Source: CAZRRV01 sp045660865 (GTDB taxonomy: Bacteria > Bacillota > Clostridia > Oscillospirales > Acutalibacteraceae). From it: a stretch of 64,000 bases of DNA. The stretch lies in assembly GCA_045660865.1 (NCBI GenBank), contig JAZREP010000019.1, forward strand, positions 62,001 to 126,000, read 5' to 3'. The translations under genes were made by a program, and so were the position numbers. Positions 42,444 to 48,709 of the stretch are shown here, piece after piece. The notes beneath the pieces were generated by a model, which saw only the letters and a list, made by a program, of their open reading frames with translations, had not been told where the DNA came from and did not search any database. The first letter of the stretch is position 1. Each line of letters opens with the position of its first letter.

Positions 42444-43508
42444 ATGACAAAAAAACCTCTGTTTTATAAAATTTACTTTTCGGTTATAGCGGCCTTTTTG
42501 GTACTGCTGGTAGCCAGCCTTTGCGTGCTTTATGCTTGGCTTAATGAATATGAATTATCTCAGCCCGAAAATATAATCAACAAGGTTTATTCGGAGTATA
42601 TTAAAAAGGGCGATTTGTACGGATTAAAGAAAATGGGCGAAACCAATTTCTCCCCTTATGAAACCAAGGACACTTTAAACAGCGCTTTTAAGGAACTAAT
42701 TAAAGACAAAGAGGTCAAAATGCAAGAAGGCGCCCACAAGCTTAACGCAAAAACAATAAATTACAGCGTTATAGCGGGTGAAAACGAGCTTTTGTCTTTA
42801 ACTCTCGAAAAGCAAAAAAGTGGTGGAAAATTAGGCGTAAAGGCGTATAAGCTTTGCTCGGTTAAGATTAACGAGGCTTATAACAAAACCGTAAAAATCA
42901 CCGCTCCTGCTGATGCTGAAATCACCGTAAACGGCACCCCGCTCGGCAAAGAGGACACACAAAGACTTGAACTGCCCGAGGTTGTAAAGGGATTAGAAAA
43001 CAGCGAAAGCTTTGAGGTTTTGCAGACCTATGAATTAAAAGATTTCCTTAACGCAAACCCTGAAATTAAAGCAAAAAAGGGTAAAGAGGAATTAGCGGTT
43101 GAAACAAACAATGGCGGTTATTTTGTTTCACAACAGTTAGACCAAAACAAGAAAAAAGAAGTTCAAGATTTTGCACTCCAAGCGGCTGAAGCTTACGCTG
43201 CATATATGCAGGACGATGCTCCTTTCGGCAGAGTTGCTAAATATTTAGATTCAAACTTTGGCTTTTATGAGAGCGTAAGAACAACCCCTGCCCATTTCGC
43301 TTGGGACCACACAGGCTACGAATTTAAAGATGTTGAATTCGGCGCAACCCACCGCTACAGCGAGGACGTTTGGCGTTGCCGAGTTACATTTAAGCAGGTA
43401 TTATATCTCAACTCTACCACCTATACCGATATATTTGATAAAAATATATACCTTAAAAAAGGTGCAAACGGCTGGAAGGTTATTGATATGCTGGCGGGTG
43501 AAGAATAA
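42444..43508 (+). CDS. Membrane-anchored protein resembling TcaA
   Basis: The 354-residue product has one N-terminal membrane span (about 10-31) and a large outer part. About 150-175 reads VKITAPADAEITVNGTPLG, a PEGA-like beta segment also found in TcaA-type proteins. The C-terminal part (about 235-350) looks like an NTF2-like fold with GATHRYSEDVWRCRVTF. TcaA proteins affect wall teichoic acid and glycopeptide responses in staphylococci; the relation here is only by layout. It is coupled to the upstream fusion gene and overlaps the PAP2 gene by one base (TAATG), so the three probably form one surface-glycan or lipid-carrier unit. Confidence 0.6.
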   Translation: MTKKPLFYKIYFSVIAAFLVLLVASLCVLYAWLNEYELSQPENIINKVYSEYIKKGDLYGLKKMGETNFSPYETKDTLNSAFKELIKDKEVKMQEGAHKLNAKTINYSVIAGENELLSLTLEKQKSGGKLGVKAYKLCSVKINEAYNKTVKITAPADAEITVNGTPLGKEDTQRLELPEVVKGLENSESFEVLQTYELKDFLNANPEIKAKKGKEELAVETNNGGYFVSQQLDQNKKKEVQDFALQAAEAYAAYMQDDAPFGRVAKYLDSNFGFYESVRTTPAHFAWDHTGYEFKDVEFGATHRYSEDVWRCRVTFKQVLYLNSTTYTDIFDKNIYLKKGANGWKVIDMLAGEE

Positions 43509-44044
43509 TGAATCAGTTTGAATTAAAAATACTTGATTTTATCGGCGATAAAATGCAATGCGCATTCCTCGATTTCATATTACCGCTTATCACAAAATTG
43601 GGCGACAAGGGTATATTTTGGATAATCTTAGCAGTTGTTTTGCTTTGCATTCCCAAAACCAGAAAAATCGGTCTTTCAATGGGAATTGCGCTGATAATCG
43701 GTCTGCTTGTCGGCAATGTTTTTCTAAAGAATGTTGTAGCACGTATTCGTCCTTACGATTTAAATACGGGAGTAGAACTGCTAATATCAAAGCTTTCGGA
43801 TTTCTCCTTCCCGTCGGGACATACGCTGGCATCCTTTGAGGGCGCAACGGTGCTTTTAATAAAAAACAAAAAGCTTGGCATACCGGCTATGATTTTGGCT
43901 GTTATAATTGCTTTTTCAAGACTTTATTTGTATGTGCATTATCCGTCCGATGTGCTTGCGGGCGCAATACTCGGTATAGCAATTGCATTCTTAGCCTGCT
44001 TTATCGTGGACAAAATCTTTCAAAAAGTAGAAAATAAAAAATAA
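43508..44044 (+). CDS. PAP2 family phosphatase
   Basis: The 178-residue product has about five membrane spans and the three PAP2 motifs: a slightly altered KNVVARIRPY, SFPSGHT with the catalytic histidine and SRLYLYVHYPSDVLAG. Close relatives dephosphorylate undecaprenyl pyrophosphate or phosphatidic lipids on the outer membrane face. Coupling to a polyprenyl-type glycosyltransferase supports a role in lipid-carrier recycling. The start overlaps the upstream stop as TAATG. A terminator follows. Confidence 0.9.
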   Translation: MNQFELKILDFIGDKMQCAFLDFILPLITKLGDKGIFWIILAVVLLCIPKTRKIGLSMGIALIIGLLVGNVFLKNVVARIRPYDLNTGVELLISKLSDFSFPSGHTLASFEGATVLLIKNKKLGIPAMILAVIIAFSRLYLYVHYPSDVLAGAILGIAIAFLACFIVDKIFQKVENKK

Positions 44045-44050
44045 TCCACC

Positions 44051-44089
44051 GAGACACTTTCACAAATTTTGTGAGAGTGTCTTTTTTTC
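44051..44089 (+). terminator. Intrinsic terminator after the PAP2 gene
   Basis: GACACTTTCACAAA pairs with TTTGTGAGAGTGTC with one G-U pair and is followed by seven T residues. Confidence 0.85.
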
Positions 44090-44100
44090 GACAAAATACG

Positions 44101-44139
44101 ATAGACTATATATAGTATATCGTATAATATATAGTCTAT
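44101..44139 (+). promoter_or_regulatory. Large dyad operator covering the XRE regulator promoter
   Basis: ATAGACTATATAT (44101-44113) and its exact inverse ATATATAGTCTAT (44127-44139) are separated by 13 bases. A TATAAT -10 box (44123-44128) overlaps the right arm. The -35 is poor, and the likely binder is the XRE protein encoded 46 bases downstream. Confidence 0.65.
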
Positions 44140-44144
44140 ATGTA

Positions 44145-44176
44145 CCCAACGAAAATTATAAAATATTTTTGTTGGG
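44145..44176 (+). promoter_or_regulatory. Leader hairpin next to the XRE ribosome site
   Basis: CCCAACGAAAAT (44145-44156) pairs with ATTTTTGTTGGG (44165-44176) with one G-U pair and an AT-rich loop. The 3' arm includes the GGG of the ribosome site GGGAGTG, so the hairpin could hide it. Confidence 0.45.
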
Positions 44177-44185
44177 AGTGATAGT

Positions 44186-44428
44186 ATGAACATAACGCAA
44201 GCGGTTAAAAAGAGATTTGAAGAATTGTGCTTTGAAAAGGATATAAACTTTTGCCGTTTGGCAAGCTTGTCGGGTGTTCCTTACACAACGGTAAAATCTA
44301 TTTTTTACGGACAAAGTAATAACCCCGGCATATCCACAATAAAGAAAATGTGCGACGGTCTTGAAATTTCGGTTACCGAGTTTTTCAACACCGAATATTT
44401 TAAGGAATTAGAACAGGAAATAAAATAA
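44186..44428 (+). CDS. Small XRE-family helix-turn-helix regulator
   Basis: The 80-residue product is essentially a single Xre/Cro-type DNA-binding domain (about 8-68) with FCRLASLSGVPYTTVKSIFYGQSNNPGISTIKKMCDGLEISVTEFF. Such stand-alone repressors are common in Clostridia and usually autoregulate. The perfect 13-bp-arm dyad over its promoter is the likely operator. GGGAGTG lies eight bases before the ATG. Its other targets are unknown; it is not clearly linked to a toxin or to phage genes. Confidence 0.87.
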   Translation: MNITQAVKKRFEELCFEKDINFCRLASLSGVPYTTVKSIFYGQSNNPGISTIKKMCDGLEISVTEFFNTEYFKELEQEIK

Positions 44429-44459
44429 AAAAACACCTTCTTTTGAAGGTGTTTTTTTA
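44425..44459. terminator. Bidirectional intrinsic terminator after the XRE gene
   Basis: AAACACCTTC and GAAGGTGTTT enclose TTTT, with A and T runs outside. It separates the converging XRE and ArpU-like genes. Confidence 0.9.
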
Positions 44460-44894
44460 ACTTTCGGGGATTCCGTACATTGCGACGGTGAATTTATAAA
44501 GCGCCTCATCCTTTAATTCATAGATTCTGGTTTTCTCATAACACAGCTCGTCCATAAGCTCGTCTACATGGCGGCCGCCACGATAGATGAAAAATCGTTC
44601 AAGCACTTTTCTCTCGTCCTCGGTTAGCCCTTTAAGACCTCGCTCGGTCAGTTGGACCAGCTTTTTTAGAGTAGAGTAATTGAGTTTTAGGCGGTCACGC
44701 TCCATTATTGTGTTGATGCGCCAGTCCTCAACCTTACAGCCGCCACCCTTAATCGGCACAACATCACAGGTAGCACCCTTTACATTGCTTAAACTTGCAT
44801 TTAAGGTTTGTATGCGGTCGGCAAGGTTTAAACAACCCTCCTTGCGACAGGGGTAACGCTTTAAATCCTCGACAGCTTCTTTTTTCCAATTCAT
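44457..44894 (-). CDS. ArpU/DUF1492-like phage-type transcriptional regulator
   Basis: The 145-residue product matches the ArpU/DUF1492-like proteins found in clostridial prophages. It starts MNWKKEAVEDLKRYPCRKEG, has the family KGGGCKVEDWRINTIMERD segment and ends in a sigma-region-4-like helix-turn-helix (about 98-140, LTEDERKVLERFFIYRGGRHVDELMDELCYEKTRIYELKDEALYKFT). ArpU and RinA-type proteins switch on phage late genes. I chose ATG at 44894, preceded by GGGAGG, which gives the usual family start; the longer frame reads through two operator copies. It is divergent from an S24 repressor, but no phage structural genes are nearby. Its target is unknown. Confidence 0.72.
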   Translation of the reverse strand: MNWKKEAVEDLKRYPCRKEGCLNLADRIQTLNASLSNVKGATCDVVPIKGGGCKVEDWRINTIMERDRLKLNYSTLKKLVQLTERGLKGLTEDERKVLERFFIYRGGRHVDELMDELCYEKTRIYELKDEALYKFTVAMYGIPES

Positions 44895-44907
44895 ATTGGC
44901 ACCTCCC

Positions 44908-44926
44908 TTATTGCGTTTCGCAATAA
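44908..44926. promoter_or_regulatory. Repressor operator O1 (perfect palindrome)
   Basis: TTATTGCG-TTT-CGCAATAA is a perfect 8-bp-arm palindrome directly upstream of the ribosome site of the ArpU-like gene. Confidence 0.7.
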
Positions 44927-44968
44927 ATAAATCAAAAAAATTACGAGCAACAACCTGACGTCTGGGTG

Positions 44969-44985
44969 TATTGCGTTTCGCAATA
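44969..44985. promoter_or_regulatory. Repressor operator O2 (perfect palindrome)
   Basis: TATTGCG-TTT-CGCAATA is an exact copy of the O1 core. It overlaps the likely transcription start of the ArpU-like gene, three bases past its -10 box. Confidence 0.72.
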
Positions 44986-44987
44986 AT

Positions 44988-45016
44988 AAAATAACACACT
45001 TTTTACTGAATGTCAA
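44988..45016 (-). promoter_or_regulatory. Promoter of the ArpU-like gene
   Basis: On the minus strand a consensus TTGACA and TATTTT are separated by 17 bases. O2 lies just downstream and O3 overlaps the -35 box. Confidence 0.72.
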
Positions 45017-45030
45017 TGCTTTTCGCAATA
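45014..45030. promoter_or_regulatory. Repressor operator O3 (imperfect)
   Basis: One intact half site CGCAATA and a degenerate left half CAATGCT around the same TTT centre. It covers the -35 box of the ArpU-like promoter. Confidence 0.5.
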
Positions 45031-45042
45031 TTTTTTAAAAAA

Positions 45043-45073
45043 GATTGCATTTTGCAACAAAATAGGGTATAAT
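45043..45073 (+). promoter_or_regulatory. Promoter of the S24 repressor with operator O4
   Basis: TTGCAT (45045-45050) and TATAAT (45068-45073) are separated by 17 bases. The -35 box is part of an operator-like palindrome TTGCA-TTT-TGCAA (45045-45057) with the same three-base centre as O1-O3, so the repressor can control itself. Confidence 0.72.
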
Positions 45074-45098
45074 AATAAAAAACAAAGGAAGTGAAGGT

Positions 45099-45788
45099 AT
45101 GAAAAAGCAAGATATAACTTTAGAGCGCTTTGCCGAGCGGTTTTCCAAATTATTATCAGAAAGTGATGAGAATACCTACACCTTAGCAGAAAAACTATCC
45201 CTATCACCGGGAACTATAAGCCGTTACCAAAACGGGTTGATGGCGCCAAAAATTCCAACCCTTTATGCATTGGCTGATATATTCGGAGTAAATCCTGTTT
45301 GGCTTTGCGGCGGTGAGGATGCGCCCCGCAATTTGCCGGTTAAAAAACTCCCCGAGCCTAAACTCGCGGAGGATGTTGTTACCTTTCCTGTAATAGGGGA
45401 GGTGGCCGCAGGCTACGACCATTTAGCATACGAGGATTGGGACGGCGAGGTAGTAGATATTCCTGCCTCCTATTTAAAAGGGCATCCGCAGTCAAAATAC
45501 TTTGTCCTTTCGGTTTGCGGTGACAGTATGTATCCCTTGTATATGGAAGGGGACAAGGTGCTGATTTTAAAACAGTCAAGAATGAACCACAGCGGTCAAA
45601 TCGGCGCAATACTGTACGATAACGAATGTGCAACATTAAAAAGGGTAGAATATGTAAAGGGTGAAAACTGGATGCGCTTAGTTCCCATTAACCCTAATTA
45701 TCCGCCCAAAAAAATAGAAAACGAGGAATTAGAGCGTTGCCGAGTAATTGGTATACCAAAGCTTATAATTCGTGAAATTAAGGATTAA
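45099..45788 (+). CDS. XRE/S24 LexA-like self-cleaving repressor (phage CI type)
   Basis: The 229-residue product joins an XRE helix-turn-helix (about 5-66, LAEKLSLSPGTISRYQNGLMAP) to an S24 peptidase domain (about 95-225). The autoproteolytic elements are present: cleavage site Ala104-Gly105 in GEVAAGYD, catalytic Ser143 in CGDSMYPLY and Lys181 in ATLKRVE. Phage repressors of this type are inactivated by RecA filaments upon DNA damage. It is divergent from the ArpU-like gene, and four related palindromes fill the 204-base gap, overlapping both promoters. It is unlikely to be the host LexA, whose N-terminal domain is a winged helix rather than XRE. GGAAGTGAAGG precedes the ATG. Confidence 0.9.
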   Translation: MKKQDITLERFAERFSKLLSESDENTYTLAEKLSLSPGTISRYQNGLMAPKIPTLYALADIFGVNPVWLCGGEDAPRNLPVKKLPEPKLAEDVVTFPVIGEVAAGYDHLAYEDWDGEVVDIPASYLKGHPQSKYFVLSVCGDSMYPLYMEGDKVLILKQSRMNHSGQIGAILYDNECATLKRVEYVKGENWMRLVPINPNYPPKKIENEELERCRVIGIPKLIIREIKD

Positions 45789-45822
45789 AAAAACACTGTG
45801 GTTTTCCACAGTGTTTTTCTTT
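45787..45822. terminator. Bidirectional intrinsic terminator between the S24 repressor and ABC ATPase genes
   Basis: AAACACTGTGG and CCACAGTGTTT pair around a short T-rich loop, with A and T runs on both sides. Confidence 0.9.
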
Positions 45823-46562
45823 TATATAACTTTGCTTAAGAAATCTTTAAGACGGGCACTTTTTGGGTTTTGGAAAAGCTCATCGGGAGAGCCTTCCTCC
45901 ATAATTACACCTTCATCAATAAAGAATACTCGGTCAGCAACCTCACGGGCAAAGCCCATTTCGTGGGTTACAACCGCCATAGTCATACCCTCATTTGCAA
46001 GGCTTTTCATAACCTCTAAAACCTCGCCAACCATTTCAGGGTCGAGAGCGCTGGTCGGCTCGTCAAAAAGCATAACCTCAGGCTGCATACAAAGGGCTCT
46101 GACAATTGCAACACGCTGTTTTTGACCGCCCGAAAGCTGTGACGGATAAGAGCTTGCTCTGTCAGCAAGACCGACACGCTCCAAAAGCTTCATAGCACGT
46201 TCCTCGGCCTCTGCCTTTGAAATGCCTAAAACCTTCATAGGAGCAATGGTCATATTTTTCAGTACCGTCATATGAGGGAAGAGGTTAAACTGTTGGAAAA
46301 CCATTCCCATTTTCTGGCGGTGCAGGTTTATGTTTGTTTTAGGGTCGGTAATATCGGTGCCGTCAAAGTAAATGCGGCCGCCGGTAGGTGCCTCTAAAAG
46401 GTTTAGGCAACGCAAAAAGGTTGATTTACCAGAACCCGAGGGGCCGATAATACAAACAACCTCTCCTTTTTTAATTTCGGTATCAATACCCTTTAAAACA
46501 CCGATTTCGCCAAAGGATTTTTGCAGGTTTTCAACCTTAATAAGTGTTTCGTTAGTGGTCAC
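45822..46562 (-). CDS. Polar amino acid ABC transporter ATP-binding protein (GlnQ-like)
   Basis: The 246-residue ATPase has Walker A GPSGSGKST, Q-loop VFQQFNLFPHMTV, signature LSGGQKQRVAI and Walker B VMLFDEPTSALD, all typical of the glutamine/arginine/cystine class. It powers the permease encoded just upstream. I chose the GTG at 46562 with AAAGGAGG ten bases upstream; it overlaps the permease stop by about 11 bases. The substrate cannot be fixed from this subunit. Confidence 0.93.
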   Translation of the reverse strand: MTTNETLIKVENLQKSFGEIGVLKGIDTEIKKGEVVCIIGPSGSGKSTFLRCLNLLEAPTGGRIYFDGTDITDPKTNINLHRQKMGMVFQQFNLFPHMTVLKNMTIAPMKVLGISKAEAEERAMKLLERVGLADRASSYPSQLSGGQKQRVAIVRALCMQPEVMLFDEPTSALDPEMVGEVLEVMKSLANEGMTMAVVTHEMGFAREVADRVFFIDEGVIMEEGSPDELFQNPKSARLKDFLSKVI

Positions 46563-47286
46563 TGTTACGCAGCCTCCTTTCAAGCTTGCCTACAAGCCAA
46601 GTAAAGAGCATTACAATTACAAGATAGATAAGTGCAACAGCAATCAAGGGCATAAATGCCGAGAAGGTACGTCCACGGATAAGGTCGCCAGCTTTTGTCA
46701 AATCAACAATACCGACATAGCCTGCAATTGAGGTTTCCTTCAAAAGAACGATAAACTCATTACAAAGGGTGGGAAGTACCACTTTAAACATTTGGGGCAC
46801 GATAATATAAATCATAGTTTGCAGATAGTTAAAGCCAAGGCTTCTGCCAGCTTCAAACTGCCCCTTATCAATTGACATTATGCCGGAACGGAAAATTTCG
46901 GCAACGTAGGCACCAGAGTTAACACCGAAGGCGATAACAGCAATCGTAGTTTCGTTGTTGAAGGATACTAAAATGATAAAATACATAATAAGTAACTGAA
47001 CAACAATCGGGGTACCACGAATTACGGTAAGGTAAATTTTACAAACGGCATTGAAAAAGGATAAAAGGTAAAAACCCAACCCCTTTTTCTTTGAAAGCGT
47101 TTGATAGTTTGTGTCATATGTAGAGCGTACAGTTGCGATTACAACACCGATTACAATACCGATAATGGTTGCAAAAAAGGTAATGATAAGGGTGTTCTTC
47201 AAGCCCTGTACAAGCCATTCCCAACGGTCATCCTTAATAAAGTTCAGGACAAACTCGTCAGAAAACGATTGAAACCATTCTTTCAT
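46552..47286 (-). CDS. Polar amino acid ABC transporter permease
   Basis: The 244-residue permease has about five spans and the EAA loop EAGRSLGFNYLQTMIYIIVPQ that couples to the ATPase. It starts MKEWFQSFSDEF with TAAAGGAG upstream; the longer open frame would extend into the upstream hairpin. It overlaps the ATPase gene and lies 85 bases after the binding protein. A single permease gene suggests a homodimer. Confidence 0.93.
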   Translation of the reverse strand: MKEWFQSFSDEFVLNFIKDDRWEWLVQGLKNTLIITFFATIIGIVIGVVIATVRSTYDTNYQTLSKKKGLGFYLLSFFNAVCKIYLTVIRGTPIVVQLLIMYFIILVSFNNETTIAVIAFGVNSGAYVAEIFRSGIMSIDKGQFEAGRSLGFNYLQTMIYIIVPQMFKVVLPTLCNEFIVLLKETSIAGYVGIVDLTKAGDLIRGRTFSAFMPLIAVALIYLVIVMLFTWLVGKLERRLRNSDH

Positions 47287-47329
47287 TAGTTTCTCCTTTA
47301 AAATATAATTGTTTTTTAGACAAAACAAG

Positions 47330-47358
47330 CCTCATTCGGAAAACCGAATGAGGTGGTT
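47330..47358 (-). terminator. Intercistronic stem-loop in the amino acid ABC operon
   Basis: CCTCATTCGG and CCGAATGAGG pair perfectly around four bases between the binding-protein stop and the permease start. The following run on the minus strand (CTTGTTTTG) is a weak T tract, so it probably acts as partial terminator or 3' mRNA stabiliser, giving more binding protein than permease. Confidence 0.7.
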
Positions 47359-47371
47359 GTTTTAAATTGAA

Positions 47372-48166
47372 TTATTTAATATATTTATCAACGATAGCCT
47401 TGATTTTGCCTTCCTCAGTAAGCTTAGCCAAAGCAGCGTCTACGTCGCTAAGCAATTCAGAGTTGTCCTTGTTGATAGCAATAGCATAATCTTCTTCTGC
47501 GAAAGAGGTTTCTTGGATTTGGAGACCTTCGTTAGCAGCAACGAAAGCTTTTGCAGGCTCGTTATCAATGATAACTGCGGTAACTTTGCCTTCGATTAAA
47601 GCTTGAACAGCGTCAGCGCCGGTCTTGTAGCGAACTACATTTTCTTCACCGAAGCCCCATTCAGCCGGGTCAGATGAGCAGTAGATATCACCTGTGGTAT
47701 CCTGCTGAACACCAATCTTGATGCCTTCTTTTGTAGCAATCGGATTACCATCAGCATCAAAGCCGGTGTAGAAATCTTCATAAGAAGCATAAGTAGAATC
47801 GTTCTTAACGATAACGGACTGAATGCCCTTAGCATAAGTCTTAGAGAAGTTAACGCTCTTTAAACGGTCCTCAGTAACGGTCATACCAGCCATACCGATA
47901 TCATATTTACCGGACTGAACACCGCCAATGATTGAACCGAACTCAACGTCTTTAATCTCAAGCTCTTTGCCAAGCTCAGCAGCAATCAACTTTGCAATTT
48001 CAACGTCGATACCAACATACTCGCCGTTTTCAACATATTCATACGGAGGGAAAGCAGCGTTGGTAGCCATGATAAGTTTGTTGTCGTCCTTACCGCTGCA
48101 AGCAGCCAGGGTGAAGAGACCGCAAAGTAAGCATACACACATCAAAATAGAAATTATCTTTTTCAT
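47372..48166 (-). CDS. Polar amino acid ABC transporter substrate-binding lipoprotein
   Basis: The 264-residue product has a lipoprotein signal peptide (MKKIISILMCVCLLCGLFTLAAC, lipobox cysteine about residue 23) and an SBP family 3 fold with LIMATNAAFPPYEYVENGEYVGIDVEIAKLIAAELG and the hinge GIKIGVQQDTTGDIY. The GTTGD-type ligand loop (here QQDTTGDIY) and DVEFGSIIGGVQSGKYDIGMAGMTVTEDR are typical of binding proteins for glutamine, arginine, cystine and related amino acids. AAAGGAG precedes the ATG. It is the first gene of the operon, under a consensus promoter and two palindromes. Confidence 0.93.
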   Translation of the reverse strand: MKKIISILMCVCLLCGLFTLAACSGKDDNKLIMATNAAFPPYEYVENGEYVGIDVEIAKLIAAELGKELEIKDVEFGSIIGGVQSGKYDIGMAGMTVTEDRLKSVNFSKTYAKGIQSVIVKNDSTYASYEDFYTGFDADGNPIATKEGIKIGVQQDTTGDIYCSSDPAEWGFGEENVVRYKTGADAVQALIEGKVTAVIIDNEPAKAFVAANEGLQIQETSFAEEDYAIAINKDNSELLSDVDAALAKLTEEGKIKAIVDKYIK

Positions 48167-48210
48167 TTTTATTTGCTCCTTTTTTCGTTTTAAAATTAGA
48201 TTGTGAATAT

Positions 48211-48239
48211 ACCATACACCATCAATATGCATTTGTCAA
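48211..48239 (-). promoter_or_regulatory. Promoter of the amino acid ABC operon
   Basis: On the minus strand TTGACA and TATGGT are separated by 17 bases, about 45 bases upstream of the start codon. Confidence 0.65.
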
Positions 48240-48273
48240 GTGAAAAATGCAAAAAAATTCAAAATATTTTTGT

Positions 48274-48287
48274 TTTTATGCATAAAA
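48274..48287. promoter_or_regulatory. Palindromic operator-like site A
   Basis: TTTTATGCATAAAA is a perfect 14-bp palindrome about 35 bases upstream of the ABC operon -35 box. Confidence 0.55.
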
Positions 48288-48315
48288 GTACGGAATATAC
48301 ATAAAAACACCCGAG

Positions 48316-48329
48316 TTTTATGCATAAAA
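48316..48329. promoter_or_regulatory. Palindromic operator-like site B
   Basis: This is an exact second copy of site A. The centres are 42 bp apart, four helical turns, so a dimeric or oligomeric regulator could bind both on one DNA face. It abuts the end of the DUF6472-like gene. Confidence 0.55.
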
Positions 48330-48332
48330 TGT

Positions 48333-48500
48333 TTAGTTTTGCTTTCTGACTATGCCGTATTCATCCTCACGGCGATAATAGGGGCAAGCGGTGTTACCAC
48401 TAAACAGACGCACAGCCTCATCTTCGTCCATATTTACTGTACATATATAACAGTCTTCGTATTCATCATACATATAATATACACAGCTTTCGCAATCCAA
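48333..48500 (-). CDS. DUF6472-like small Cys-rich protein
   Basis: The 55-residue product starts CESCVYYMYDEYEDCYICTVNMDEDEAVRLFSG and ends CPYYRREDEYGIVRKQN, a pattern I recognise from small clostridial proteins of the DUF6472 type. Cysteines in CxxC...CxxC arrangement suggest a metal site. The start is TTG with AAAAGGAG upstream; the longer frame has no site. The function is unknown. It lies upstream of the ABC operon on the same strand but the palindromes and a promoter lie between. Confidence 0.75.
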   Translation of the reverse strand: MDCESCVYYMYDEYEDCYICTVNMDEDEAVRLFSGNTACPYYRREDEYGIVRKQN

Positions 48501-48646
48501 AGTAATAACTCCTTTTCTGTTAGGGTAAAAATATAATACGACAAAAATCCGCCCTTGTAAAGCGGAAAGGGTCATTTTTTGTTATAATTGCACAAATAAT
48601 GCGGTTAAAATACTCTGTTTGACTTTATAAAAACACAAAAAATCCA

Positions 48647-48675
48647 TTGAAAAAGTGGTAAATATTTGCTAAAAT
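48647..48675 (+). promoter_or_regulatory. Promoter of the glycogen operon
   Basis: TTGAAA and TAAAAT are separated by 17 bases with TG one base before the -10 box. It lies 35 bases upstream of the glgB start. Confidence 0.72.
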
Positions 48676-48709
48676 AAAATAAATATATGCTTTTTGGGAT
48701 GTGAAATTT

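Noticed and set aside
44908..45059. Possible short CRISPR-like repeat array
   Set aside because: Only four copies, spacing is uneven (60, 45 and 29 bases between centres), copies are palindromic and overlap promoter boxes, which fits operators.
45099..45788. Host LexA
   Set aside because: The N-terminal domain is XRE-type rather than the LexA winged helix, and the operators do not resemble Gram-positive LexA boxes.
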